DNA from: Buttiauxella izardii
GTDB lineage: Bacteria; Pseudomonadota; Gammaproteobacteria; Enterobacterales; Enterobacteriaceae
Direction: 5' to 3'
Length of the DNA stretch: 64,000 bases
NCBI RefSeq assembly: GCF_003601925.1
Contig: NZ_QZWH01000044.1
Span: 1-64,000, forward strand
Shown here: positions 9,468 to 19,293 of the stretch, piece by piece
Position numbering within the stretch: position 1 is the first letter of the stretch
How the letters are laid out: each line of letters starts with the position of its first letter
Notes under the pieces: generated by a model
Told to the model about the DNA's origin: nothing
What the model saw: the letters and a program-made list of their open reading frames with translations, nothing else
The model's database searches: none
Made by a program: the position numbers and the translations under genes

Positions 9468-10828
9468 GTTTTCAAGATTTCCCCTGGCAACATTGGGCGC
9501 ACCTTCGCGGTAACCAATCCGCGCTGATTCTGGGCGATGACAGCCTGACCTGGCGCGAGTTATGCCAGCGCATCGACATGCTGGCTGGTGGCTTCCAACA
9601 GCAAGGCGTGCGCGAAGGGCAGGGCGTGGTGCTGCGCTCGAAAAACTCCCCGGAAATGGTGCTGGCGTTCCTCGCATTATTACAATGTGGGGCGCGCGTT
9701 TTACCGCTCAATCCGCAATTGCCGGATGCGTTGCTCGAACAGTTACTCCCCGATCTGACCATCAGCCATGCGCTCACGTTTGGCGCGCCGCTCAGTGTGG
9801 CAAATATCAATTCGTTAACGCTGGAAGAAGGCGAGCGTTTTCAGGTAGCGTGGCAGCCTTCGCGCTTTGCCTCGATGACGCTGACTTCCGGCTCCACCGG
9901 TTTACCGAAAGCCGCAGTGCATACCGCGCAGGCCCATCTTGCCAGCGCGGCGGGTGTGCTGGCGGTGATGAACTATGACACGAACGATAGCTGGCTGCTT
10001 TCGTTGCCGCTGTTCCACGTTTCTGGCCAGGGCATTTTGTGGCGCTGGCTGTTGGCGGGCGGTGGCATGGTGGTGCGTGATTTACATCCGTTGAATGACG
10101 CGCTGCAAGGTTGCACTCATGCCTCGCTGGTGCCGACGCAACTGTGGCGCTTGCTGGAACAATCGCAGCCGCTGGCGTTACGCGAAGTGTTACTCGGCGG
10201 TGCAGCGATTCCCGTTGAATTGACCCAAGCCGCGCAAGCCAAAGGTATCCATTGCTGGTGCGGATACGGCTTAACGGAACTGGCTTCAACCGTGTGCGCA
10301 AAACGTGCCGATGGGTTGCCGGATGTCGGTGAAGCATTATCGGGCCGCGAAGTGAAAGTGGTTAATGACGAAGTGTGGATTCGTGCCACGAGCCTGGCAT
10401 CGGGCTACTGGAAAGCCGGGAACGTTGCCCCACTAGTGAATGCCGAAGGCTGGTTTGCCACCCGCGATCGTGGCGTGTTAAATGGCAATCGCCTGACGAT
10501 CATTGGCCGCCTCGACAACCTGTTTTTCAGCGGCGGGGAAGGGATCCAGCCGGAAGAAGTTGAAAGCGTGATTGCTAAACATCCGGCAGTTAAGCTGGCG
10601 TTTGTTGTTCCGGTTGATGATGCCGAATTTGGTCAGCGCCCGATGGCGGTGGTGGAAGCCGATGACGATTTTGATTTGTCTTTGTTGACCGAATGGCTAC
10701 AGGGAAAAGTGGCGCGTTTTCAGCAGCCTGTTCGTTGGTTACGTTTGCCCGATGAGATTAAGCAGGGCGGGATCAAGATTTCGCGTGCGCAGTTGAAGTT
10801 GTGGGTCGAGCGGGTGGCTAAAATCTAA
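9464..10828 (+). CDS. menE: MenE, o-succinylbenzoate-CoA ligase
   Basis: Adenylate-forming ligase that activates o-succinylbenzoate with CoA for MenB. The 454-residue protein has the P-loop-like [14 protein letters not shown], the GYGLTE motif, the hinge/A8 region ATRDRG...[22 protein letters not shown] and a terminal catalytic lysine in KQGGIKISR. Last gene of the men operon; a GC-rich stem begins inside its final codons. Confidence 0.95.
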   Translation: MSFQDFPWQHWAHLRGNQSALILGDDSLTWRELCQRIDMLAGGFQQQGVREGQGVVLRSKNSPEMVLAFLALLQCGARVLPLNPQLPDALLEQLLPDLTISHALTFGAPLSVANINSLTLEEGERFQVAWQPSRFASMTLTSGSTGLPKAAVHTAQAHLASAAGVLAVMNYDTNDSWLLSLPLFHVSGQGILWRWLLAGGGMVVRDLHPLNDALQGCTHASLVPTQLWRLLEQSQPLALREVLLGGAAIPVELTQAAQAKGIHCWCGYGLTELASTVCAKRADGLPDVGEALSGREVKVVNDEVWIRATSLASGYWKAGNVAPLVNAEGWFATRDRGVLNGNRLTIIGRLDNLFFSGGEGIQPEEVESVIAKHPAVKLAFVVPVDDAEFGQRPMAVVEADDDFDLSLLTEWLQGKVARFQQPVRWLRLPDEIKQGGIKISRAQLKLWVERVAKI

Positions 10829-10845
10829 ACCCACCCGCCCGTTTT
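10811..10845 (+). terminator. Hairpin spanning the menE stop
   Basis: CGGGTGG at 10811 pairs with CCACCCG at about 10831-10837 and is followed by CCGTTTTA. The stem overlaps the menE stop codon (10826-10828), which is unusual. The T tract is short, so termination strength is uncertain. Confidence 0.55.
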
Positions 10846-10847
10846 AT

Positions 10848-10877
10848 GTCGGGGGCGCTGCGCTTGCCCGACCTACA
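10848..10877. repeat. REP-type palindrome
   Basis: GTCGGGGGCGCTGCGCTTGC then CCGACCTAC has the Y-type REP form (GTCGG...GCGCAGCGC...CCGAC). It lies between convergent menE and tctA. Confidence 0.75.
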
Positions 10878-10885
10878 AAAGCACT

Positions 10886-12403
10886 CTACAAACCTGACTC
10901 TAACGCCGATTTATTTCGCTGGCGGCGAATCAAACGTAAAACCGGCGGCACCGCGATAACCGTCACCGCCATAATCAACAGCCCCTTCGCCACACCGCTT
11001 TCCCACAGAATGCTCAGCCCGCCGTTTCTGATAGACAGCGCACGGCGCAGGTTTTGCTCCAGCATTTCCCCCAGCACAAAGCCCAGAATCAGCGGCGACA
11101 TCGGGAAATGCATCTTACGCAGGATATAACCGAGCACGCCCAGGCCAACCATCAACAGCAAATCGAAAGTGGTGCTGTGAACCGCATAAACGCCCACCGC
11201 AGAAACCGCGGCAATCGCAGGCACCAGGAACCACAGCGGAATGCTCAACATCTTAGTAAAGAAGCCGATGAGCGGGATGTTCATAATCAGCAGCATCACG
11301 TTGGCAATCAACAGCGAGGCAATCAATCCCCAAACGATATCCGGCTGCTCTGTAAACATCGCCGGGCCTGGCGTGATGTTATAGAGCGTCAACGCGCCCA
11401 TCATCACCGCCGTAGTCCCCGAACCCGGAACCCCCAGCGTCAACATCGGAATAAACGAACCGCAGGCCGATGCGTTATTTGCCGCTTCCGGTGCCGCCAC
11501 GCCGCGAATATCGCCTTTGCCGAATGTCTCGCTATTGCCACTGATTTTCTTCTCGGTCATATACGCAATCGCACTGGCGATGGTTGCCCCCGCGCCCGGT
11601 AAAATCCCGACGAAGAAGCCGATAACAGACGAGCGTAAAGTAGCCCCCGTACAGTGTGCGGCTTCCTTCATGTTAAACATCATGCGCCCGGTTTTGCGTA
11701 CCAGTACTTGCCCGCTACTGGTGCTTTCGAGCATTAACAGGATTTCAGAAACCGAGAACAGGCCAATCACCACCACAATAAATTGCACACCGTCGGAGAG
11801 GTGAACGCTATCAAAAGTGAAGCGATAAACCCCGGTGTTGGCATCCACTCCGACGGTGGCAAGACCCAGACCAATCAATGCGGCAAGGAACGATTTCAGC
11901 GGGTTTTGCGCCATCATGCTGCCAAGGCAAGCGATGGCAAAAACCATTAAGGCGAAATATTCAGCAGGCCCAAACGCCAGCGACCATTGCGCCAGTGCCG
12001 GAGCAAACAGAATGATGCCGACAATTGCCAGCAGCGAACCGATAAACGAACTGACGGCGGAAATCGATAACGCCACACCTCCGCGACCTTCCTTCGCCAT
12101 CGGGTAGCCGTCGAGCGCGGTCATAATCGCGGCGGCATCCCCCGGCACGTTAAGCAGTATTGATGAGATACGCCCCCCGTATTCGCAGCCAATGTAGACC
12201 GTTGCCAGTAGAATCAGCGCGGATTCCGGCGGTAACTTCAGTGCAAACGCCAATGGCAGTAAAATCGCCACGCCGTTAATTGGGCCGAGGCCCGGCAGCA
12301 GCCCGACGATAGTGCCGACAAAGCAGCCAATCAGGGCAATCATCAGGTTTTCCGGCGTCAGGGCAACCGCAAAACCTTGCGATAAATAGAACCAGGTATC
12401 CAT
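10886..12403 (-). CDS. tctA: TctA, large membrane subunit of the tripartite tricarboxylate transporter
   Basis: A 505-residue protein with about 12 predicted membrane helices, nearly identical in layout to Salmonella TctA. It is the translocation subunit of the secondary TTT transporter for citrate and other tricarboxylates. Conserved blocks include [32 protein letters not shown] ([14 protein letters not shown] here) and [20 protein letters not shown]. The start at 12403 was chosen over 12430: GGAG precedes it and homologues begin [13 protein letters not shown]. The ribosome site overlaps the tctB stop. Confidence 0.93.
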   Translation of the reverse strand: MDTWFYLSQGFAVALTPENLMIALIGCFVGTIVGLLPGLGPINGVAILLPLAFALKLPPESALILLATVYIGCEYGGRISSILLNVPGDAAAIMTALDGYPMAKEGRGGVALSISAVSSFIGSLLAIVGIILFAPALAQWSLAFGPAEYFALMVFAIACLGSMMAQNPLKSFLAALIGLGLATVGVDANTGVYRFTFDSVHLSDGVQFIVVVIGLFSVSEILLMLESTSSGQVLVRKTGRMMFNMKEAAHCTGATLRSSVIGFFVGILPGAGATIASAIAYMTEKKISGNSETFGKGDIRGVAAPEAANNASACGSFIPMLTLGVPGSGTTAVMMGALTLYNITPGPAMFTEQPDIVWGLIASLLIANVMLLIMNIPLIGFFTKMLSIPLWFLVPAIAAVSAVGVYAVHSTTFDLLLMVGLGVLGYILRKMHFPMSPLILGFVLGEMLEQNLRRALSIRNGGLSILWESGVAKGLLIMAVTVIAVPPVLRLIRRQRNKSALESGL

Positions 12404-12417
12404 GGGTAAATTCTCCG

Positions 12418-12849
12418 CTAGTTCAGCCAAACGCCGAGAGGAAGGGTGACATCCAACAGGCGGTCAAAGGAGTAAAACAACACGCCGCCCATCACCACGC
12501 CGGAAATTAATGCCGCTGGAATTGTCGCGCCAAACAACATGCCGAAACAGGCGGTGAGGAGCGTCGTTGCCAGCGGGAAGCCGAGCCATTCAAACGTCCA
12601 GGCATAAAGCGCCAGACTGATGACCATAATCACCAGGCGTTGCAGCGTCTGGCGATGCGGCCATTCCACAACGTCCGGGTGACGCAAAATCAACAGCACC
12701 GCGCACATTAACATCAGGCCGAGAATAGCCATGGGAAACGGGCGAGGCCCAACGGGTTCGTAACTGTATTCACTCTGAATTTGCCAGCCAATAAACAGGC
12801 CGGCGATACACAGCACAATCCAGATCCCGGCAAAAATACGATCGCTCAT
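12418..12849 (-). CDS. tctB: TctB, small membrane subunit of the tricarboxylate transporter
   Basis: A 143-residue protein with four hydrophobic segments, the poorly conserved small subunit of TTT transporters. It closely resembles Salmonella TctB (MSDRIFAGIW, SEYSYEPVGPRPFP, DRLLDVTLPLGVWL). Two adjacent ATGs exist; the second (12849) is better spaced from GGAGG. It lies 12 bases after tctC and 14 before tctA. Confidence 0.9.
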   Translation of the reverse strand: MSDRIFAGIWIVLCIAGLFIGWQIQSEYSYEPVGPRPFPMAILGLMLMCAVLLILRHPDVVEWPHRQTLQRLVIMVISLALYAWTFEWLGFPLATTLLTACFGMLFGATIPAALISGVVMGGVLFYSFDRLLDVTLPLGVWLN

Positions 12850-12861
12850 CATCGCCTCCGG

Positions 12862-13842
12862 TTATTTAGCCAGGCCGAACGCTTTGGCTTGTTCGCGATA
12901 ACCCGTGACCTGTTTCTTCACGTAATCGTCCAGCTCTTTGCCGCTCATGTTGAACTCGAACAGGCCGCGCAAATCGCGCTGCTTTTTGAAATCTTCGGTT
13001 TGCTGAAGCTTGTTAAAGGTGTCGACCCACCACTGATATTCCGCATCGCTGACTTTCGGGCCAACGTAGAAGCCGCGAATAATCGGCCACACCAGGTCGA
13101 AACCTTGCTCTTTAGCGGTAGGGATTTTTGCCAGTTCGCCCGGCAGACGTTCGTTGGAAAACACCGCCAGCACGCGCAGTTTGTCGCCGTTGAGATACGG
13201 CACCATTTCGCTCAGGTCGCCAGATACAGCCTGAACATGATTGCCCATCAAGGCGGTGACCGGTTCACCGCCGCCTTCAAAAGCCACGTAACGCATCTTG
13301 TGCGGATCGACATTGGCTTTTTGCGCCAGCAGCGCCGTCTTCATCCAGTCCTGGCTGCCGATGGACGCGCCCGCGCCAATCACCACGCTGTTCGGATCTT
13401 TTTCCATCGCCGCCAGCAGGGACTTCAAATCTTTCCATGGCGAATCGGCACGCACCGCAATCATGCCGTAATCGGTGCCAACGCTCGCCAGCCAGCGCAC
13501 ATCATCCACGCCGTAACGGCCAAACTTACCTTGCGACAGATTCAGCAAAGAACCACCGGAAAATGCGACCACGGTTCCAGGTTCAGCCGGGCGCTGGGCG
13601 ACAATCGCGTTATAGGCCACCGCGCCAACGCCGCCTGGCATATAAGTGACGCGCATCGGTTTTTCGAGCACGCCGGTTTCTTGCAGGCTGACCTGAATCA
13701 GTTTGCAGGTCAGGTCAAAACCGCCGCCAGGTTTAGCCGGAGCGATACATTCGGTGCGGGAAGGGACTTCGGCGGCCAGAGTATTGAAAGCCGTTAATAA
13801 CAGGGCGGAAGCGGTTAATGCTGAGAGTAGGGTACGTTTCAT
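12862..13842 (-). CDS. tctC: TctC, periplasmic tricarboxylate-binding protein
   Basis: A 326-residue exported binding protein of the TctC/Bug family that captures citrate for TctAB. A signal peptide (MKRTLLSALTASALLLTAFN, cleavage after LAA) precedes ECIAPAKPGGGFDLTCKL, the ligand-binding PxGGGxD loop. The ATG at 13842 has GAGG seven bases upstream; the in-frame codons at 13848 and 13854 lack this. First gene of the tctCBA operon, divergent from tctD. Confidence 0.94.
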   Translation of the reverse strand: MKRTLLSALTASALLLTAFNTLAAEVPSRTECIAPAKPGGGFDLTCKLIQVSLQETGVLEKPMRVTYMPGGVGAVAYNAIVAQRPAEPGTVVAFSGGSLLNLSQGKFGRYGVDDVRWLASVGTDYGMIAVRADSPWKDLKSLLAAMEKDPNSVVIGAGASIGSQDWMKTALLAQKANVDPHKMRYVAFEGGGEPVTALMGNHVQAVSGDLSEMVPYLNGDKLRVLAVFSNERLPGELAKIPTAKEQGFDLVWPIIRGFYVGPKVSDAEYQWWVDTFNKLQQTEDFKKQRDLRGLFEFNMSGKELDDYVKKQVTGYREQAKAFGLAK

Positions 13843-13979
13843 TTTCATCCTCACGTCATAAAAGCCGGGTGATGTTTCGTTTTTATGTGAAGCGCATTAC
13901 AGCTGCTTCGTTGCATGATTGTTAAGTGATTAACCTTTCATTTACCTTTCATGCGGACTGAAACTTTACAGGATGTGAT
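13843..13979. promoter_or_regulatory. tctC / tctD divergent control region
   Basis: The 137-base gap must carry promoters in both directions. It holds TTAAGTGATTAACC and the repeated CATTTACCTTTCAT, plausible TctD targets by position. I cannot assign exact boxes. Confidence 0.5.
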
Positions 13980-14654
13980 ATGCGTCTCTTACTGGCAGAA
14001 GATAACCGTGAGCTGGCTCACTGGCTGGAGAAAGCGCTGATTCAGGCGGGCTTTGCGGTGGATTGCGTGTTTGACGGGCAGGCCGCCGACCATCTGTTAC
14101 AAAACGAACGTTACGCGGTGGCGGTGATGGACATCGGCATGCCGCGAATGGATGGTCTTGAGGTTTTACAGCGTTTGCGCAAGCGCGGGCAGACGGTGCC
14201 CGTTTTGCTGCTTACCGCGCACAGCACGGTGAGCGACCGGGTGAAAGGGCTGAATACCGGGGCCGATGATTATTTGCCGAAACCATTCGATCTCGAAGAG
14301 TTAGATGCGAGGTTGCGAGCGCTGGTGCGGCGCAGCGAAGGGCAAATCCACGAGCAGCAACAGTTGGGCCAACTGGCATTTCATGACGATGGATATTTCT
14401 TGCTGGAAAACAAACCGCTGGCGTTAACCCCGCGCGAACACGCGATCTTGACGGTGTTGATGTATCGCCGCACGCGCCCGGTTCCCAAACAGCAATTGTT
14501 TGAACAAGTATTTAGCCTTAGCGACGAAGCCAGCCCGGAAAGCATCGAACTGTATATTCACCGGCTGCGTAAAAAACTCGCCGCCAGTAACGTGCAAATC
14601 ACCACGCTGCGCGGGCTTGGTTACGTGCTGGAGTGCAGCGATGCAAGCCATTAA
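13980..14654 (+). CDS. tctD: TctD, OmpR-family response regulator of tricarboxylate transport
   Basis: A 224-residue regulator. The receiver domain has acidic EDN (residues 7-9), phosphoacceptor Asp51 in VMDIGMP, Thr in LLTAHS and the conserved Lys in LPKPFD. A winged-helix output domain (about 125-220) ends with the TTLRGLGYVLE motif. It faces tctCBA divergently and overlaps tctE by 14 bases, the same arrangement as in Salmonella, where TctDE activates citrate uptake. Confidence 0.92.
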   Translation: MRLLLAEDNRELAHWLEKALIQAGFAVDCVFDGQAADHLLQNERYAVAVMDIGMPRMDGLEVLQRLRKRGQTVPVLLLTAHSTVSDRVKGLNTGADDYLPKPFDLEELDARLRALVRRSEGQIHEQQQLGQLAFHDDGYFLLENKPLALTPREHAILTVLMYRRTRPVPKQQLFEQVFSLSDEASPESIELYIHRLRKKLAASNVQITTLRGLGYVLECSDASH

Positions 14655-16047
14655 ACCGCAGTCGTTATTTGGGCAATTACTGCTGTTTCTCGGTTTGCCG
14701 CTGTTTGTTTTGTGGGGGTTTTCTGCGGTTAGCAGTTATTTGAGCGCCATGAACGCTGCCACGCAGGCTTATGACCGCACGTTGCTGGCCTCGACCCGAA
14801 CGGTTGCAGAACAATTAGTCGTGAATGACGGGAAACTTGTCGTTGATGTGCCGTGGGTGGTGCTCGACAGCTTCGAGCGCAATATGAATGATCGGTTGTA
14901 TTACAAAGTCACCGACACCCACGGCAAAGTGATTTCCGGTTATGACGATCTCCCCGACATGCCTGCAAACACGCCGGGTACAGAGCTTTACCCGGCGCTG
15001 GCGTGGTTCTATAACGCCACCTATCGCGGGCAAGAATTGCGCGTGGCACGTCTGCTTCAACCCGTGAACGAAGGCGGGGTAAACGGCATGGCGCAGATTA
15101 TCGTCGCCGAAACTGTTCAGTCGCGGCACTATCTGGCGGTGCGTTTGCTAGCCTCAGCAACGCTGACTCAGGGCGGCCTGGTGTTACTGACGTTAACGCT
15201 CGCCTGGCTATTATTGCGGCGCGTGCTCAAGCCGATGCGCCAGCTCTCGGTGCAGATGGTGCGCCGTGACCCAGGCGATTTAACGCCGCTGCCTGATTTG
15301 CTACCCTGGTCGGAAACTCGCTTATTAATTGTCTCGTTTAACCGTTACATCGACCGCCTGCGCGGCGTGCTTGCCCGGCAATCCCGCTTCAGCGCCGACG
15401 CCTCTCACCAGTTGCGAACCCCGTTAACCGTGCTAAAAACCCAGGCCGCCGTGGCGCTGAGTAGCCCCGACCCGCAGCAATGGCGCGAAAGCCTGGTCGC
15501 CATGCAATCGACGCTCGATAACACCATTCATTTAACCGAACGCTTATTACAACTTTCACGTTTGAGCCGTGCGGATCAAGCCGAAGGGCAGGCGATGGAG
15601 CCGCTGGATTTGGTGAAAATCGCCCAGGCGTGTTGTTTTTCAAGCATGGCGCAGGCAAGAAGTAAAAATATCGATCTCGGTTATGAAGGGGTGGACGAGG
15701 CCTGGATTACGGGCGAGCCGGTTTTACTGGCGGAAATGTGCGTCAACCTGCTGGATAATGCGCTCAAATATACGCCAGAAAATGGCGTAGTTACTATTCG
15801 CGTGACGAGCGATGCAACGCAAATTGTCTGGCTGGAAATTGAAGACAGCGGGCCAGGCATTGAAAGCGGGCTGGTTCGCCACGCGCTGATGCCATTCCAC
15901 CGTTTAGATAATAGCGCCGAGCAAAGCGGGGCGGGAATTGGCCTGGCGCTGGTGAATGATATTGCCCGCTATCACCGCACAAAGCCTGAATTGTTGCGCT
16001 CAGAATCAGGCGGTTTATTGGTGAGAATTAAGCTGATCGTCGCTTAA
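14641..16047 (+). CDS. tctE: TctE, sensor histidine kinase
   Basis: A 468-residue kinase with two membrane helices (about 10-35 and 170-195) flanking a periplasmic sensor domain, then HAMP. The H box is FSADASHQLRTPLTVLK with the phosphorylated His, the N box CVNLLDNALKYTP, the G1 box EDSGPGI and the G2 box GAGIGLALV. The start at ATG 14641 lies inside the 3' end of tctD; the longer frame is out of family. It presumably senses tricarboxylates and phosphorylates TctD. Confidence 0.92.
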   Translation: MQAIKPQSLFGQLLLFLGLPLFVLWGFSAVSSYLSAMNAATQAYDRTLLASTRTVAEQLVVNDGKLVVDVPWVVLDSFERNMNDRLYYKVTDTHGKVISGYDDLPDMPANTPGTELYPALAWFYNATYRGQELRVARLLQPVNEGGVNGMAQIIVAETVQSRHYLAVRLLASATLTQGGLVLLTLTLAWLLLRRVLKPMRQLSVQMVRRDPGDLTPLPDLLPWSETRLLIVSFNRYIDRLRGVLARQSRFSADASHQLRTPLTVLKTQAAVALSSPDPQQWRESLVAMQSTLDNTIHLTERLLQLSRLSRADQAEGQAMEPLDLVKIAQACCFSSMAQARSKNIDLGYEGVDEAWITGEPVLLAEMCVNLLDNALKYTPENGVVTIRVTSDATQIVWLEIEDSGPGIESGLVRHALMPFHRLDNSAEQSGAGIGLALVNDIARYHRTKPELLRSESGGLLVRIKLIVA

Positions 16048-16211
16048 AGGAACCCGGAAAAATCCTAATCCTCAAATACCATTGCCTTTTGTTTTCATTT
16101 TCTTACAAACGAAAGGCGAAAAGCATTTCTAACACATTGATTACATCAATACTGGCTGTAAAATCGGCCTCTTTTCAGGGACATCCCTTTTTACTGCTTA
16201 GGATTGAAAGC

Positions 16212-16754
16212 ATGAACAAATTATTAGTGGCAACGGTTGCCGGTCTGGCACTCGTTTCAGCATCAGCAAGCGCGATTAGCATCAGCGGTCAGGCGGGTGA
16301 AAAATACACTAACTTGTCCGTCGGTTTCGGTCAGGATTCTGCTGGCCTGACCATGAACGGCAACTACACACACAACGATGACGACGGCGACACCGCAGGT
16401 TTAGGCCTGGGTCTGAACGTGCCATTGGGTCCATTTATGGGCACCGTTGGTGGCCGTGCGGTTTATCTGAATCCTAAAGATGGCGACGAAGGTTACGCGC
16501 TGGCAGTCGGTGGCGGTTTAAGCTGGCAAATTTTCGACAGCGTCTCCGTGTTTGGCGACTATTACTACTCCCCAGATTCGCTTTCCAGCGGCGTGAAAAA
16601 TTACCAGGAAGCGAGCGCCGGTGCGCGTTGGACTATCATGCGCCCAATTACCGTTGAAGCGGGTTATCGCTACATCGGCCTGGACGGCAAAGATGGCGAT
16701 CGTGATAACGCGATTGCAGACGGCCCGTACGTTGGCGTAAGCGCAGGTTTCTGA
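16212..16754 (+). CDS. yfaZ: YfaZ, predicted outer membrane protein
   Basis: A 180-residue protein, the same length as E. coli YfaZ. It has a signal peptide (about 1-21, ending SASA) and then alternating amphipathic strands rich in Gly/Tyr, ending GVSAGF with a C-terminal Phe typical of outer membrane beta-barrels. Conserved blocks are THNDDDGD, YYYSPDSLSSG and AGYRYIGL. The ATG at 16212 follows GGATTGAAAGC; an upstream in-frame start at 16089 would remove the signal peptide from the N-terminus. The function is unknown. Confidence 0.9.
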   Translation: MNKLLVATVAGLALVSASASAISISGQAGEKYTNLSVGFGQDSAGLTMNGNYTHNDDDGDTAGLGLGLNVPLGPFMGTVGGRAVYLNPKDGDEGYALAVGGGLSWQIFDSVSVFGDYYYSPDSLSSGVKNYQEASAGARWTIMRPITVEAGYRYIGLDGKDGDRDNAIADGPYVGVSAGF

Positions 16755-16761
16755 TTTATCC

Positions 16762-16781
16762 AGGCCGCAGAAATGCGGCCT
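16762..16781. terminator. Stem-loop after yfaZ
   Basis: AGGCCGCA, GAAA loop, TGCGGCCT forms a perfect 8-base stem with a stable tetraloop just after the stop. There is no T-run, so it may protect the 3' end rather than terminate. Confidence 0.5.
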
Positions 16782-16894
16782 CAGATTGCAGATAAACGGG
16801 TTTTGTAAGTCGGATAAGAGGTTTGCTGATTCCCTTTCTTTCCCTCAAATGATTTGCGCTATAGTGAACCGTTTTCTTCCCGCGGAGCACAACA

Positions 16895-18091
16895 ATGATA
16901 AAAGTGGAAATGCTGTCTACCGGCGACGAAGTGCTGCATGGTCAAATTATTGATACCAACGCAGCCTGGCTTGCTGACTACTTCTTTAACCAGGGTTTGC
17001 CGATGTCGCGCCGTAATACGGTGGGCGACAGTCTTGAAGATTTAATCGCGGTGCTCAAAGAGCGCAGCGAACAGGCCGATATTCTGATTGTGAATGGCGG
17101 GCTTGGGCCAACCAGTGATGACCTCAGCGCGCTGGCCGCCGCCACTGCCGCAGGCGTGGAGTTGGTGATGCATCAGGAATGGCTGGCGCATATGGAGCGT
17201 TTCTTTGCCGAACGTGGGCGTGAAATGGCGCCGAGTAATCGCAAACAAGCACTCATTCCTGCGACCAGCGAAATGGTGGATAACCCGGTCGGCACCGCGT
17301 GTGGTTTTGCGCTGCAACTCAACCGCTGCCTGATGTTTTTCACGCCCGGCGTGCCTTCCGAATTTAAAGTGATGGTCGAGCAACAAATAATGCCGCGCGT
17401 GCGTGAACGATTTGAGCTGCCAGAACCCCCCGTTTGCTTACGCCTGACAACGTTCGGACGCTCTGAAAGTGAGTTAGCACAAAGCCTTGAACCGATCCCG
17501 CTGCCGGAAGGCGCGGTTATGGGCTATCGCTCATCCATGCCGATTATCGAACTGAAATTGACCGGGCCTGCGACCCAACGTGCGGCAATGGAAGCCGTCT
17601 GGCCTGAGGTTCAGCGTGTGGCCGGTGAAAGCGCTATTTTTGAAGGGACCGACGGTTTGCCCGCGCAACTGGCGGAACGCCTGCGAGCGCAATCGCTCAA
17701 TGTTGCCGTCAGCGAGCAATTCACCGCCGGGCTGCTGTGTTTGCAACTCTCCAGTGCGCAAGCGCCGTTGGGAAATAGCGAGGTGCTTTCTTCTCGCCCT
17801 GAAACGCTGACGCAGATAACCGAGCGAGCCAAAGCTTTTGCGTTACAAGCAGGCAGCGCGGTGGCGCTGGTGGTCGGAAGTCTCGATGACGAGCATCTGA
17901 ACTTCGCCCTGCATACGCCAAAAGGCACTTACGGCCTGCAAGTGAAATTCAGCGTTACTCGCCACGCCCTGCGCACCCTCCAGGAAGTTTGCGCGATGAT
18001 GGCATTAAATATGCTGCGTCGCTGGCTTAATGACCAGAATATTGCCACCGAGCATGGCTGGGTAAATGTCGTGAAGAGCATCGAAATTTAG
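16895..18091 (+). CDS. yfaY: CinA-like protein YfaY
   Basis: A 398-residue protein (E. coli 400). Residues 1-170 form a molybdopterin-binding/CinA domain with STGDEVLHGQIIDTNA, NGGLGPTSDD and FFTPGVPSEF. The C-terminal PncC-like domain (about 255-398) is degenerate: the catalytic ESCTGG loop of nicotinamide-nucleotide amidase is replaced by SEQFTAG, so deamidase activity is doubtful. The COG1058 domain can act as ADP-ribose pyrophosphatase in relatives. A TATAGT -10-like hexamer lies near 16860, ahead of the GGAG at 16884. Confidence 0.88.
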   Translation: MIKVEMLSTGDEVLHGQIIDTNAAWLADYFFNQGLPMSRRNTVGDSLEDLIAVLKERSEQADILIVNGGLGPTSDDLSALAAATAAGVELVMHQEWLAHMERFFAERGREMAPSNRKQALIPATSEMVDNPVGTACGFALQLNRCLMFFTPGVPSEFKVMVEQQIMPRVRERFELPEPPVCLRLTTFGRSESELAQSLEPIPLPEGAVMGYRSSMPIIELKLTGPATQRAAMEAVWPEVQRVAGESAIFEGTDGLPAQLAERLRAQSLNVAVSEQFTAGLLCLQLSSAQAPLGNSEVLSSRPETLTQITERAKAFALQAGSAVALVVGSLDDEHLNFALHTPKGTYGLQVKFSVTRHALRTLQEVCAMMALNMLRRWLNDQNIATEHGWVNVVKSIEI

Positions 18092-18093
18092 TT

Positions 18094-19293
18094 TTAAGCG
18101 AGCGCCCGTGCTAACAACGTAATCGGGTGCTCGCATTTTTTGCTGGTAGACATCTCAATCTGCCACTTGCAGGTTTCGCAATCCGTCACCACCAAATCGA
18201 CCCCACTCTCTTCTATTTGCTGGAATAACGGCGCGCCAATACTTTGCGACGTTGCGTAGTTTTCCTTTTTAAATCCATAAGTTCCGGCAATTCCACAGCA
18301 CTGCGATTCGAGCATTACCAGTTCCACTCCCGGCAGGCGGCGCAGTAAATCGAGCGTATATAACGACCAGCCCATTTTCTCCATATGACAGGGCGTGTGG
18401 TAAGCAATCCGCAGCGGCTGTGCTTTGAGTTTTAACTCTCGCCCACTTTCCAATTGTTTCCAGATAAAACGTGTCGCCAGTTCGATATGGTCGCGCATCG
18501 GGCGAGTGTCGATATCCAGTACCTGCGGATATTCGTCGCGCAGGGTAAAGGTGCAGGTGGAGGAAGTGGCAATCACCGGCAGCCCTTGCCCGAGCACCGC
18601 TTTTTCTAACGACGCGGCGTTAATCGCGGCCTGTTTTTTGGCTTTGTCGATAAAACCGTTGGCAATCAACGGCACGCCACAGCACTTTTCCCGCTCCAGC
18701 AATTGCACGCCAAAACCCATCGCGTTCATCACGCGTACTAAATCTTTCCCGAGTTGAGAGTGGTTGTAGTTGACGTAACAGCCATGGAAAAACGCGACCT
18801 GTTCCGCAAAAGCCTTTTGCGCCGCAGCGTGTTTGCGATACCACCCGCGAAACGTGCCGGAAGAATATTTAGGTAATGCGCGGTGAGCGTCGATGCCGAG
18901 GGTTTTATCCAGCAAATTGCGCACCGGTTTGAGTGACGTGGCGGTGTTCACCAACGGTGCAAATGGTGTTGAGAGCGTACCCATCAAATCGGTATGGCTG
19001 AGAATGGCGTCTCTTAAATTGAAGGGGGATTTGCCGTAGCGGGCTTTCGCACGCTGGATAATATCGCCAATTTTGACATCCGACGGGCAGGCCACTTCGC
19101 AGCGCTTGCAGTTGGTGCAATATTTCAGCGCGTCATCATAAAGTGCCGTATCTTTCAGGCGCAGGCGTTCGCCATCTGGCCCGGATTGTTTCGGGCCTGG
19201 ATAATCCGAATTCACCCGGCTGACCGGGCAAACGGTGGTGCAAACCGTGCATTTAATGCAGTTTTCAAAGCTTTTTTCATCAAGCAGATTCAT
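18094..19293 (-). CDS. glpC: GlpC, anaerobic glycerol-3-phosphate dehydrogenase membrane anchor/iron-sulfur subunit
   Basis: A 399-residue subunit that passes electrons from GlpAB to menaquinone. It has two [4Fe-4S] motifs, CIKCTVCTTVCPV (about residue 12 on) and CTNCKRCEVACP, and two cysteine-rich CCG domains (KCCGVPLI and QCCGIAG). The start at 19293 overlaps the glpB stop as ATGA; the longer upstream frame lies within glpB. It ends three bases from the convergent yfaY. It links to the men operon in this window because menaquinone is its acceptor. Confidence 0.95.
   Translation of the reverse strand: MNLLDEKSFENCIKCTVCTTVCPVSRVNSDYPGPKQSGPDGERLRLKDTALYDDALKYCTNCKRCEVACPSDVKIGDIIQRAKARYGKSPFNLRDAILSHTDLMGTLSTPFAPLVNTATSLKPVRNLLDKTLGIDAHRALPKYSSGTFRGWYRKHAAAQKAFAEQVAFFHGCYVNYNHSQLGKDLVRVMNAMGFGVQLLEREKCCGVPLIANGFIDKAKKQAAINAASLEKAVLGQGLPVIATSSTCTFTLRDEYPQVLDIDTRPMRDHIELATRFIWKQLESGRELKLKAQPLRIAYHTPCHMEKMGWSLYTLDLLRRLPGVELVMLESQCCGIAGTYGFKKENYATSQSIGAPLFQQIEESGVDLVVTDCETCKWQIEMSTSKKCEHPITLLARALA

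Noticed and set aside
12781..13797. 338-codon open frame opposite tctB/tctC
   Set aside because: Overlaps two well-supported tct genes and shows no domain.
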